Source: Beijerinckiaceae bacterium (GTDB taxonomy: Bacteria > Pseudomonadota > Alphaproteobacteria > Rhizobiales > Beijerinckiaceae). Taken from it: a stretch of 41,168 nucleotides of DNA. Below are positions 1 to 8,320 of the stretch, one piece after another; position 1 is the first letter of the stretch; every line of letters starts with the position of its first letter. The stretch is taken from NCBI GenBank assembly GCA_019745195.1, contig JAIETL010000064.1, positions 1 to 41,168 on the forward strand, in the 5' to 3' direction. A program made the position numbers and the translations under genes. Under the pieces are notes generated by a model that searched no databases, was not told the origin of the DNA, and was given only the letters and a program-made list of their open reading frames with translations.

Positions 1-318
1 GGGCCGGCCGATCTCGAACCCGATGGCGTCTTCGACGACGGAAAAGTCACGAGCTTCCGCTTCGCGGGCAATCGCGAGGTGCCGGCAATCTACATGGTCG
101 GCTCGGACGGCGCGGAAAGCCTCGTGCCCAAGGACGTTCGCGGCGAGGTTGTCGTGGTGCATGCCACGGCGCGCGAATTCCGGCTGCGACGCGGCAATGA
201 GGTGCTGTGCATCTTCAACGAGGCGTTTGACGCCGTCGGCGTGAACCCGGGCACCGGCACGACGAGCCCCAGCGTTGCCCGCACGCAAAAGCAGCCGGCG
301 CCCGCGCGGCGACGCTGA
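1..318 (+). CDS. virB9: VirB9/TrbG conjugal transfer protein, 3' part
   Basis: This is the last 105 codons of a gene that begins left of the window. VirB9 is the periplasmic and outer-membrane lipoprotein-associated subunit of the type IV secretion core complex, where it binds VirB7 and VirB10. The reading frame is open from base 1 and gives the conserved C-terminal VirB9 pattern: FDDGKVTSFRF, GNREVPAIYMVG, a VVVH strand, an EFRLRRG strand, and the closing FNEAFDAVGVNPGTGTTSP. A short basic tail follows before TGA at 316. virB10 starts 10 bases later, so the two are co-transcribed. The family call is firm; only the truncation at the window edge limits it. Confidence 0.85.
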   Translation, partial: GPADLEPDGVFDDGKVTSFRFAGNREVPAIYMVGSDGAESLVPKDVRGEVVVVHATAREFRLRRGNEVLCIFNEAFDAVGVNPGTGTTSPSVARTQKQPAPARRR

Positions 319-328
319 GGAGCATGTC

Positions 329-1495
329 ATGACTGATCAAACAGCATCATCCGGCGTCGAGGGCGAACGCGGCATCACGCCGGTCTCCGGACCAGTCGAG
401 GGCTCGGGCCGAGCGCTCGCCAAACGCGGCATTGGCGCTGCCGCGCTGATCGCGTTTTCCGTTCTGGTGATCTGGAGCACCTGGAAATCGGAAAGACCCG
501 TCGAACAGGGCGGCGCAAAGCCGATCATCCGCCAGACCACTGCGTTCGAACCAGCGCGCGAACCTCCGGTGCCGGCTCCTGTCCAGCAGACCGCGCTACC
601 GGTCCTGCCGCCTCAACTCGCACCTGCCGCTGCTCCGCCGCAGACCGACAAATTGATGGAGAGCGCGCGGCGTGCGCCGGTGCTCGCCTTCAATCGGCCA
701 GGGCGCGGGTCGTCGGGAGAAGGAGCAGGGCAGGGGGCCTCCCTCCCGGGTTCACCCCTGCTCACTGGTTCGGCCGAGCCACGCAACGAGTTGGCCGACA
801 AGCTCAAGGCCACGGCAATCGAGGGCGTCCGCGCCTCGCGCCTGCCGAACCGCAATCTCCTGGTGACGCAAGGGACTGCGATCCCTTGCGTGCTCGAGAC
901 GGCGATGTCGTCGGATGTGCCGGGCTTCGTCTCGTGTGTCGTGCTGCGCGATGTGCTGTCGGATTCGGGCCATGTCGTGCTGATGGAGAAAGGCACGCAG
1001 ATCGTCGGCGAATATCGCGGCCAAGTCCGAAAAGGCTCCAAGCGGATGTTCGTGCTCTGGACACGCGCCAAGACGCCGACTGGCGTCATCGTCGCGCTGG
1101 CGTCGCCCGCGACCGACGCGCTCGGCCGCGCCGGTTTTGACGGCGAGATCGATACGCATTTCTGGGAGAGGTTCGGTGCAGCTCTGCTGCTCTCGATCGT
1201 CAGCGACGCAGCTGCGATCGGCCGCCAGCAGCTCGACGATGCGGATATCGAGATCCGCAACACGTCGGGCGCGGCCAACACGGCTGCGGGCATCGCCGTC
1301 GAGCGCTCGATGGACATACCCCCGACACTGAACAAGAACCAGGGCGAGCGCGTGAACATCTTTGTCGCCCGCGATCTCGATTTTTCCTCTGTCTACGATC
1401 TCAAGCGGATCGAAAGCCGCGCGCGGATTTTGGATCGTACGGTACCTGGCATCGATGCCGGTGTGGCGTCTGGCTCGCGAGTCACGAAGCAATGA
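329..1495 (+). CDS. virB10: VirB10/TrbI type IV secretion protein
   Basis: VirB10 spans the cell envelope and couples energy from the inner-membrane ATPases to the outer-membrane pore. I chose ATG 329 (388 aa) because a GAGG lies just upstream; an in-frame start at 275 would overlap virB9 and has no ribosome site. A cytoplasmic tail of about 33 residues is followed by one membrane segment (about 34-52). Next comes a proline-rich periplasmic stretch (about 75-120). The TrbI/VirB10 beta-barrel domain starts near residue 175, with LLVTQGTAIPCVLETAM, GTQIVGEYRG and the two-helix antenna region WERFGAALLLSIVSDAA. The stop overlaps the virB11 start (ATGA). Confidence 0.9.
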   Translation: MTDQTASSGVEGERGITPVSGPVEGSGRALAKRGIGAAALIAFSVLVIWSTWKSERPVEQGGAKPIIRQTTAFEPAREPPVPAPVQQTALPVLPPQLAPAAAPPQTDKLMESARRAPVLAFNRPGRGSSGEGAGQGASLPGSPLLTGSAEPRNELADKLKATAIEGVRASRLPNRNLLVTQGTAIPCVLETAMSSDVPGFVSCVVLRDVLSDSGHVVLMEKGTQIVGEYRGQVRKGSKRMFVLWTRAKTPTGVIVALASPATDALGRAGFDGEIDTHFWERFGAALLLSIVSDAAAIGRQQLDDADIEIRNTSGAANTAAGIAVERSMDIPPTLNKNQGERVNIFVARDLDFSSVYDLKRIESRARILDRTVPGIDAGVASGSRVTKQ

Positions 1496-2586
1496 CGGCA
1501 CTCTCGACATTGCCGATTGATGCGCAGCCCGTCGTGACGCTTGCGCCGGCGGCGCCGACCACGCCAAGCGCTTCCGAGCGCCGCGCCAATCGGATTGTGC
1601 TGGAGCGCTATCTCGCGCCGCTCGCGCGGTTCCTGTCCCAATCCGAGCTGACGGAGATCGTCGTCAACCGACCAGGCGAGGTGTTTACGGAAGGGCCGGA
1701 CGGTTGGCAGCGCCATGAGTCAGCCGATCTCAGTCACGCCCATCTCATGCATCTGGCGACCGCTGCTGCCGGCTACACCCGACAGGATATCGCCTCCAAC
1801 CATCCGATCGTCTCGACGACGCTACCGGGCGAGGAGCGCTGCCAGATCGTCGTGCCACCAGCGGTACCGGCAGGAACCGTCAGCCTGACCATCCGAAAGC
1901 CCTCGACGGTCACGATGACGCTTGAGGATTTCGAGGAGCGCGACCTATTCTCCGACATTCGTGTGACCAGCGATGATCTCTCAGATGACGAGACCGAGCT
2001 GGTTCGCCTGCGAGACGCAGGGCAGTGGCGAGAATTCCTGGCGCTGGCTGTTCGCAGCCGCCGCAACATCATCATCTCCGGCGCGACTGGCTCCGGCAAA
2101 ACCACGCTGTCGAAGGGTCTGATTGCTCAGATTCCGGCGGCCGAGCGCCTCGTCACGATCGAGGACACGGCCGAACTGGTCGTGCCGCAGCCCAATCATG
2201 TCCGTCTGCTCTATGCCAAAGACGGGCAGGGCCTCGCCAAAGTAGGTCCACGCGAGCTGCTGGAATCCTGCCTGCGCATGCGGCCCGACCGAATCCTGCT
2301 GCAAGAACTGCGCGACGGCACCGCCTTCTTCTACCTGCGCAATGTGAACTCCGGGCATTCAGGCTCGATAACGACGGTGCATGCCGACACAGCGCGGCTC
2401 GCCTTCGAGCAGCTGACGCTGCTGGTGAAGGAGAGCGCGGAGGGCCGGGATCTGGCCCGCGACGACATTCGCAACCTACTGCGCCAGACCGTCGACATCG
2501 TCATCCAGATGAAACGCGAGCATGGCCGCTTCCGCATCACGGAGATCGACTATGACCCCGTTCGAAAGCGCCTCGCCAGCGCGTAG
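1492..2586 (+). CDS. virB11: VirB11 type IV secretion ATPase
   Basis: This is the hexameric AAA-like traffic ATPase on the cytoplasmic face of the transfer channel, powering pilus assembly and DNA transfer. The 364-residue length is normal for the family. The N-terminal domain includes SELTEIVVNRPGEVF. The C-terminal RecA-like domain has Walker A GATGSGKT (residues 197-204), an Asp box TIEDTAEL, Walker B with RPDRILLQELRDG, and the His-box GHSGSITTVHADTA. The start ATG overlaps the virB10 stop by four bases, which points to translational coupling. Its 3' end overlaps the chosen virD4 start by 35 bases in another frame. Confidence 0.93.
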   Translation: MTALSTLPIDAQPVVTLAPAAPTTPSASERRANRIVLERYLAPLARFLSQSELTEIVVNRPGEVFTEGPDGWQRHESADLSHAHLMHLATAAAGYTRQDIASNHPIVSTTLPGEERCQIVVPPAVPAGTVSLTIRKPSTVTMTLEDFEERDLFSDIRVTSDDLSDDETELVRLRDAGQWREFLALAVRSRRNIIISGATGSGKTTLSKGLIAQIPAAERLVTIEDTAELVVPQPNHVRLLYAKDGQGLAKVGPRELLESCLRMRPDRILLQELRDGTAFFYLRNVNSGHSGSITTVHADTARLAFEQLTLLVKESAEGRDLARDDIRNLLRQTVDIVIQMKREHGRFRITEIDYDPVRKRLASA

Positions 2587-4489
2587 GGTGGTGCTCCGGA
2601 TCGCGCTCGCGCTTGCCGGCATCGCCATATTCCTGTTCGTCGGCTCCAACGTCCTGCTGCTAGGCCTTCGCAGCCATGATGGCGGGTTCCACTGGAACGA
2701 GCTTGCGATCGCTTGGCTGCATTACGGCACGAACGATCGCCTCGATCGCTGGATCACTTTTGGCACGCTGGCCGGCACGATCGCGGCCTTCGGGCTGATG
2801 GGCCTGATCCTACGGACGAAACCACGCCCGCTGCATGGCGAAGCGCGGTTCGCCACCGAGCGCGACATCCGCAACGCAGGTCTGAGGTCAAAGCAGGGAA
2901 TTCTACTCGGCCGGAAAGACGGAAAGTTCCTGTGCTTCGGCGGGCCTGAGCACGTCATGGTCTATGCCCCGACGCGATCCGGCAAGGGCGTTGGCTATGT
3001 CATCCCGAACCTGCTGAACTGGCCGGACTCCATCGTCGCACTTGACGTCAAGAAGGAGAACTTTGACCGCACGGCAGGCTTCCGGGAGGCGAGCGGTCAG
3101 GCGGTCTTCCTCTTCGATCCCCTCGACGAGCAAGGCTGCACCGCCCGCTACAACCCGTTGGCTTATGTCCGTCGCGATCCTGTCGATCTCTATGACGATC
3201 TCCAGCGCATCGCGGTCATGCTCTTCCCGGCTGAAAACCGGGCCGACCCGTTCTGGTTCGAAACCGCGCGATCGGCCTTCGTCGCGATCGGCGGCTATGT
3301 CGCGGAGACGCCCGGCCTGCCGCTCACCATCGGCGAAGTCCTGCGACAGCTTTCCGCCTCGAGCGATCTGAAGGCGCATTTTCTGACCACGATGAAGGAG
3401 CGTGCCAAGAGCACGGCGCCGCTGTCGTCCCACTGCGTCGGTGCGCTCAACGACTTCCTGTCGGCTTCCGAAAACACGATGAACTCGGTCCGCAAAACAA
3501 CGACGGCGCGACTCGGCCTTTGGCTCAATCCGCGCATCGATGCCGCCACATCGGCGAATGATTTCGACCTGCGCGAGCTACGCTCTCGGCCGATGTCGAT
3601 CTACCTCGGTGTTACGCCCGACAACCTCGATCGGATGGCGCCGCTGCTGAACCTGTTCTTCCAGCAGGTCATCGATCTGAACAGCCGCGAGCTGCCGGAG
3701 CAGAACCCAAAGCTCAATCGCCGCGTCCTACTGCTGCTCGACGAGTTTCCGGCGCTCGGCCATGTCGGCGTGCTCGCGAAATCCGTCGCCTTTGTCGCAG
3801 GCTATGGCATTCGCCTGCTCACCATCATCCAGAGCCCGGCGCAGCTTCGGGCGATCTATGGTCCCGATCTCGCCAAGACGATCATGACCAACCATGCGAT
3901 CGAGGTCGTGTTCGCGCCCAAGGAGCAGGACGTCGCCAACGAGCTTTCGGAGCGGATCGGCTACGACACCGTGCAGGCGAAAAGCCGCTCGCGGCCCTGG
4001 GGTCTGTCATCGGGAAAGCGCAGCGAGTCGGTCTCGGACCAGCGCCGCGCGCTTATGCTGCCGCAGGAACTCAAGCTGATCCCAGCATCAAAAGCGTTCA
4101 TCCTTGCGACCAGCGTGCCGCCGATCATCTGCGAGAAGATCATCTATTACGAGGATGCCGCTTTTACCGCACGGCTGAAACCCGCTCCGATGATCGCGCC
4201 CAATCGCGGCCCCTCGAACATGCTGCTGGCGAGCGAGATCATCGAGCTCAAGTCCGCGGTCGCCGAGTTGCAGGCGACATTTCGGACCCGGCCGATGACA
4301 GATGAGGAAATCGCCGACCCGTCGCTGATCCCTGACGATGCGACGTTCGACTTCGGCAACGTGCCCGTCGATCTCGAAGGGCTTTCGGAGGATGAATTGA
4401 AGGACTGGTGCTCGCAGGTGATCGATGCCGCCATCATCCCCGCGAAGGGGACGGGTCAGCCGGTGAAGGAGATGCGTCGTGGCCGATGA
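2552..4489 (+). CDS. virD4: VirD4/TraG coupling protein
   Basis: This inner-membrane DNA-pumping ATPase links the relaxosome to the secretion channel. I chose ATG 2552 (645 aa) because GGAG lies at 2541-2544 and the first residues lead straight into a membrane segment; an earlier in-frame ATG at 2522 lacks this. There are two N-terminal membrane segments (about 13-37 and 69-87), then the nucleotide-binding domain with Walker A APTRSGKGVG (about 139-148) and Walker B RRVLLLLDEFPALGHV. The C-terminal tail is acidic. It sits directly after virB11 and overlaps the next gene by 11 bases. VirB9-10-11-VirD4 is a standard conjugation gene order; the relaxase gene is not visible here. Confidence 0.92.
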   Translation: MTPFESASPARRVVLRIALALAGIAIFLFVGSNVLLLGLRSHDGGFHWNELAIAWLHYGTNDRLDRWITFGTLAGTIAAFGLMGLILRTKPRPLHGEARFATERDIRNAGLRSKQGILLGRKDGKFLCFGGPEHVMVYAPTRSGKGVGYVIPNLLNWPDSIVALDVKKENFDRTAGFREASGQAVFLFDPLDEQGCTARYNPLAYVRRDPVDLYDDLQRIAVMLFPAENRADPFWFETARSAFVAIGGYVAETPGLPLTIGEVLRQLSASSDLKAHFLTTMKERAKSTAPLSSHCVGALNDFLSASENTMNSVRKTTTARLGLWLNPRIDAATSANDFDLRELRSRPMSIYLGVTPDNLDRMAPLLNLFFQQVIDLNSRELPEQNPKLNRRVLLLLDEFPALGHVGVLAKSVAFVAGYGIRLLTIIQSPAQLRAIYGPDLAKTIMTNHAIEVVFAPKEQDVANELSERIGYDTVQAKSRSRPWGLSSGKRSESVSDQRRALMLPQELKLIPASKAFILATSVPPIICEKIIYYEDAAFTARLKPAPMIAPNRGPSNMLLASEIIELKSAVAELQATFRTRPMTDEEIADPSLIPDDATFDFGNVPVDLEGLSEDELKDWCSQVIDAAIIPAKGTGQPVKEMRRGR

Positions 4490-5597
4490 CAAGAGCGATC
4501 CAGGCGAGTTTTCGATCGGGCGAGGTCGGGACAAAGGTGCAAACGCTAACAGTTTCGAAAAGAATGGAGCATCTCGTCCGCCGCCAGGCCAAGGAGAGAC
4601 TACTCAAGCCGAGTTTGACCTGGGTGGCACCAACCAGCGCCGCTCCGACAGCGGTATGCCGGAACGGCTACGGCGCAAATACTACGTCGCCGAAGCGGGT
4701 GCCGGCGACGAGGCGAGGGTCTACGTCGATCCGAGAGGCGAATACCTTGCGTTTAAAGTCTCAGCCGAACGATTGGCGACGCGGCTCGAGGACGCTGGCG
4801 TCATCCGCGACATGGTGTCGATCGCACAGCATAGAGGCTGGGCGGAAGTGCAGGTTCGCGGGTCGGTCGAGTTCCGACGGACGGCCTGGCTCGAAGCTTC
4901 AGTGCGCGGATTGGCGGTTCGTGGTTATGAGCCCGATCCCATTGACCGGGCCGCCCTGTTGTTCCGGACGAAGTCAGATGTCGATCCAGCGCGGAGCCGA
5001 TCACAATCCCAACAACGCGGACCTGAAGCGTCCGAAACAGTCTTTGTGGCGGGCGTTTCAGCCAAGAGACCCATCGACGTGACGGTTATGCCGCCTGAGC
5101 GCGGCGTAGAGCCGACCCATCCGAGGCACGCGGCCGAGGGATACTTCGGGAGCAGCGGAGATCAGCATGCATGGTTGAAGGCCGGACGTAATCGAGCCGA
5201 CCCTCCAATTGACAGATCCGCAATCACAATCGACGTGCTGCCATTTCGAGCGGCGACATCCGATCGACCCTCGCGCACTGCTGGCGAGCGGCGTGCCGAT
5301 GTATTCCGGTCGGCCCATCGTCAGCAGAACGGAGGTGATGACGTCGTCAAAGCTGCGCGATCGCAAATGACGGCGATCGAACAGGCTCTTGCCAAAGCGG
5401 TTCTCGATCCGGCTTTACGACACGCGGTTTTGGCGCATGCAAAGGCTCGTATCGCTGAACAACTTGAGCGGGGCGGGGAGTTCAAGCATGCCGAAGTGAG
5501 AACGCGCACGAAACCGGAGAGGCCGTCGAAGGTGTCGAGCGTCAGTTCACCGCGCAAAAATCGGCCGGACACTCCGGAGGCCCATTGGGATCGATGA
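4479..5597 (+). CDS. LPD7-domain protein of conjugative element
   Basis: The start is GTG 4479, with AAGGA about eight bases upstream; it overlaps virD4 by 11 bases. The product has 372 residues. Residues about 65-155 match the large polyvalent-protein-associated domain 7: RRKYYVAE, YVDPRGEYLAFKV, a DMVSIAQHRGWAEVQVRGS core, FRRTAWLEASVRGLAVRGY and a closing PDPIDRAAL. This domain is usually found near or fused to relaxases in mobile elements, but its biochemical role is not settled. The rest is low complexity, apart from a helical C-terminal segment (about 290-345) of the kind that follows LPD7 in related proteins. No nuclease motif is visible, so I infer an accessory mobilisation role from position only. 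Confidence 0.75.
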   Translation: MADDKSDPGEFSIGRGRDKGANANSFEKNGASRPPPGQGETTQAEFDLGGTNQRRSDSGMPERLRRKYYVAEAGAGDEARVYVDPRGEYLAFKVSAERLATRLEDAGVIRDMVSIAQHRGWAEVQVRGSVEFRRTAWLEASVRGLAVRGYEPDPIDRAALLFRTKSDVDPARSRSQSQQRGPEASETVFVAGVSAKRPIDVTVMPPERGVEPTHPRHAAEGYFGSSGDQHAWLKAGRNRADPPIDRSAITIDVLPFRAATSDRPSRTAGERRADVFRSAHRQQNGGDDVVKAARSQMTAIEQALAKAVLDPALRHAVLAHAKARIAEQLERGGEFKHAEVRTRTKPERPSKVSSVSSPRKNRPDTPEAHWDR

Positions 5598-5770
5598 TAC
5601 CGTCTCGCTGTCGCTTGCAAGTCAGCATGCGCGGTGGTTGCTGTTTATACGGCTGTCGATTATCGGCGCCTTAGAGACCGTTTGAGAATGGGTTGAGGCG
5701 TCGGCTTCGGCATGATTCAAGCTTGGAATGTGGACCCGAGCGAGCCGTGGCCGGATGGCTGGATTTGAGC
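5598..5770. other. Non-coding spacer after the conjugation operon
   Basis: I see no gene here. Around 5672-5692 there is a GAGACCGTTTGAGAATGG string that resembles the terminal repeats of some IS5-type elements. I could find no partner copy in the window and no transposase beside it, so I do not call an element. No T-tract hairpin closes the conjugation operon. Confidence 0.3.
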
Positions 5771-6154
5771 AGCGTGCGAACGCGCGGTGTCTTCGAAGTG
5801 CGTACGGGACGCGTCAGGCTCATGCGCTTCGGCGCCGATGGCCGCGAGACGGCGTTGTTCACGGCAGGGCCGACAGAGCGCTTCGCCGAGGCCTCGCTTT
5901 TCGCCGCGCGCTACCATTGCGACGCCATTGCGCTCAACGACGCCGCGGTCGCGTGTTTTCCCAAGGTCGCATGCCTCCCCCGACTGAACGACGATGCGCC
6001 GGCGCGGTTCGACCTGACTGCGGATCTCGCCCGGCAGGTGATGATGCTGCGCTCGCGGTTGACGCTGCGCGACATCCGCTCGGCGCGGGAGCGGGTGCTC
6101 GCCTTACTTGTCGCGGCAACCGGCGACGACGGGCGGCGTTGTTACCTAGAATGA
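5770..6154 (+). pseudogene. Crp/Fnr-family regulator remnant
   Basis: The frame ending at 6154 carries the second half of a cyclic-nucleotide-binding-like sensor domain and the dimer helix of a Crp/Fnr regulator. Visible pieces are GVFEVRTGRVRLMRFGADG, ERFAEASLFAARYHCDAIAL and the dimerisation helix LARQVMMLRSRLTLRDIRSARERVL. The first strands of the beta-roll are missing. A FEQ fragment in another frame just upstream suggests a frameshift near 5770. The DNA-binding helix-turn-helix that should follow the dimer helix is absent, because the frame stops about 15 codons after it. It is therefore a fragment that cannot bind DNA as it stands, lying between the conjugation genes and the catabolic cargo. 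Confidence 0.7.
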
Positions 6155-6307
6155 GCGCGGAAAAACCGGTTAGCCTCGTCCGAATTCAGCCACATTGCGA
6201 TCAACTTGACGGCCGAATGCGTCATCGGCGATGGCGGCGTTGAAGGTGGCGTTCTGGATGGTCCAAACCGATCGAACCGTGCGCGATCGAGACCGGACCA
6301 ACCAACA
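6155..6307. other. Short intergenic stretch
   Basis: This is about 150 bases between the Crp/Fnr remnant and the end of the leftward catabolic unit. I see no convincing gene and no strong T-tract terminator. A pair of CGATCG boxes about nine bases apart lies near 6269-6290 on the side where the leftward transcript ends, but this is too weak to call. Confidence 0.3.
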
Positions 6308-8320
6308 TCACGTTAGACGACTCTCCGGTTGAACCCTAGCGAGCTGACCACATATTTCGCGGATATAGGCGTTTGCCTCCCCGAGAGGTCCGATCGCCAC
6401 GGTAGCAACAGTTTTTTCGACTGAGAAGCGATATGGGCATCGAAATAGAGGCCACGACTTGCCGTTGTCGTCAATGTGGGTTTGGATCGAGCGTGCGTCG
6501 CTTCCTGCCTCAGCCTCCGCGATCTCGTTCAGCGTCCGCACGGAAGCAGCTGCAATGCCGGCTTCGCCCAGCATAGCGATCACGGCTGCCCGCATCGGTA
6601 CGGATTTCTGTTCGATAATCTTGTACACCGTCGAGGAATGGCACGCCGCCACGACGTGTCCGTCTGCGCAACGCAACACCGCGTACGGATCAGACGCTGA
6701 CGTACCCCACAGAGTTTGTGTCAGCCAGACGCCGATATCCTGCATCGACAGGTCGATCATTGTGCCGCGCCCGGTTTGCCTACGCTGCTCGAGCCCATAA
6801 ATCACGGCCAGTAGGCCTGCAATCCCGCCCGTGACGTCCGCGGCCGAGATTCCGAGCTTGAAAGGAATACCGCCCGCCCTGGTCACATCCATCAGCCCTG
6901 ACATTGCTTGGACCACGGTATCGAAGGCTGGGCGGCCGGGATAGGCTGAATCCTGACCGAAGCCAGATATCCCGCAATAGATAAGTCGGGAATTGATCTC
7001 CGAAAGCCGTTGCCAGCCAAAACCAAGCTTGTTGAGCGAGCCGGGCTTCATATTCTCGATCAGAATGTCTGACTTTTCCAGTAGGCACTCGAAGGTCTGA
7101 CGGTCGGCATCGCTGCGCAGATCAAGCAGGCAGCTGCGCTTGTTTGCGTTGTTCATTGTGAAGAAGTAGCCTTGGCCATCCTGATGCGGAGGCCAAGCGC
7201 GGGAGGCTTCGCCACTGGGCGGCTCAATCTTGATAACCTCGGCACCCAGGAGGGCTAGCTGTTTGGCCGCGAGCGGGGCTGTCGTGTACTGCCCGATCTC
7301 GATCACGCGTAGTCCCAACAGCGGCTTGTCCGGCAATTCTGTGGGGATGGCTGTTTTAGCCGATCCCCGGATCGGCTGCGCCTTGAGGAAGCTGAGCGGC
7401 GCCGGCCTCTCGCCTGTCGAGACGGAGCGCCGATGCCTAAGATTCGGGTCTTGCCCGAGTTCGGACAGCGTCAAGATCGGTCCTGCGGCGAGGCCTGCCC
7501 CGTTCAGTGCAGCGACGCAGTCCTTGACCGACAGCGTCGACGTCCACTTTTCAACCTCCGCGTCGACCGCTTCGCAGTGCTGGACGCGGTCAGCCAGTTT
7601 GGCGAAAGCCCCTTCGGCGAGCTCAGGTCTACCCATAAGGGTACAGAGCTTCACCCAATGTTCGTCGGTGGCCGAGCATAGTAGAAGCCAGCCGTCGCCG
7701 GCCCTGTAAGAGTTCCAAGGAACCGCCATGGGATGGCGGTTGCCCGAGCGTTGCGGCGTCTTCCCGGCATAGACGAGCGGCAGAAACGACGAGAGCCCGT
7801 TCAGTGCGCAATCGATCAGTGAGAGCGAAATTCGTTGGCCTTCCCCCATCGTGGCGAGGCGCGGCCAAGCGACTAGGATGCCGGCCGCGGCAAAGATGGC
7901 GGTCTGCAGCTCTACGACAGGTGCGGCGCAGATGGTTGGCGGCGTGTCTTTCGTCCCGGTTATGTTTGAAATGCCCGCTGCAGCTTGCAGCAGGGGCTCG
8001 GTCCATTGGCCGTGCTCGCCCGTTTCGTCGACCATGATATCGAGCACTATCTGGTCGTAACGGCAGGCGGGTAGCGTACCTTCGCCGGGACGGTCTGAAG
8101 AATGCAGAACGACATTAGCGCGTGCCAACGCCTCGGCGCGTGCCTCGCTCGTTCCGGGGAAGCGCGTCTTGAAGCGCGATAGCGCGTCCTGAGGTGCAGT
8201 GTCGGCAAAGGCGATTACGGTCGCGCCCAGCTGGGCGAGCAGCCCGCCGCAGGCTGCTATTGCCGGGCGTGAGCCCCATTCCAGGACGACAAGACCGTCG
8301 AGTCGTTGTTCGAGCGTCAT
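6308..8320 (-). CDS. Tandem family III CoA-transferase fusion
   Basis: The product has 670 residues, about twice the usual CaiB/BaiF length, and contains two CoA-transferase modules (about 5-320 and 333-660). Family III enzymes move CoA between carboxylates through an enzyme-bound aspartyl thioester. The C-terminal module is canonical: GLRVIEIGQYTTAPLAAKQL, AEVIKIEPPSG, GFGQDSAYPGRPAFD and the catalytic-type Asp467 four residues before Gln471. In the N-terminal module the equivalent position is Glu108 before Gln112, and the GFGQ loop is lost, so I infer it is structural or degenerate. The ATG overlaps the preceding stop (ATGA). It is the last gene of the leftward unit. The acid partner is unknown. 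Confidence 0.85.
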   Translation of the reverse strand: MTLEQRLDGLVVLEWGSRPAIAACGGLLAQLGATVIAFADTAPQDALSRFKTRFPGTSEARAEALARANVVLHSSDRPGEGTLPACRYDQIVLDIMVDETGEHGQWTEPLLQAAAGISNITGTKDTPPTICAAPVVELQTAIFAAAGILVAWPRLATMGEGQRISLSLIDCALNGLSSFLPLVYAGKTPQRSGNRHPMAVPWNSYRAGDGWLLLCSATDEHWVKLCTLMGRPELAEGAFAKLADRVQHCEAVDAEVEKWTSTLSVKDCVAALNGAGLAAGPILTLSELGQDPNLRHRRSVSTGERPAPLSFLKAQPIRGSAKTAIPTELPDKPLLGLRVIEIGQYTTAPLAAKQLALLGAEVIKIEPPSGEASRAWPPHQDGQGYFFTMNNANKRSCLLDLRSDADRQTFECLLEKSDILIENMKPGSLNKLGFGWQRLSEINSRLIYCGISGFGQDSAYPGRPAFDTVVQAMSGLMDVTRAGGIPFKLGISAADVTGGIAGLLAVIYGLEQRRQTGRGTMIDLSMQDIGVWLTQTLWGTSASDPYAVLRCADGHVVAACHSSTVYKIIEQKSVPMRAAVIAMLGEAGIAAASVRTLNEIAEAEAGSDARSIQTHIDDNGKSWPLFRCPYRFSVEKTVATVAIGPLGEANAYIREICGQLARVQPESRLT

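Noticed and set aside
275..328. Earlier in-frame start for VirB10
   Set aside because: It lies inside virB9 and lacks a ribosome site; ATG 329 has GAGG at the right distance.
752..1567. 271-codon open frame on the minus strand
   Set aside because: Shadow of virB10; no domain and no ribosome site.
5672..5692. IS5-type terminal repeat
   Set aside because: The string resembles one but has no partner repeat and no transposase within reach.
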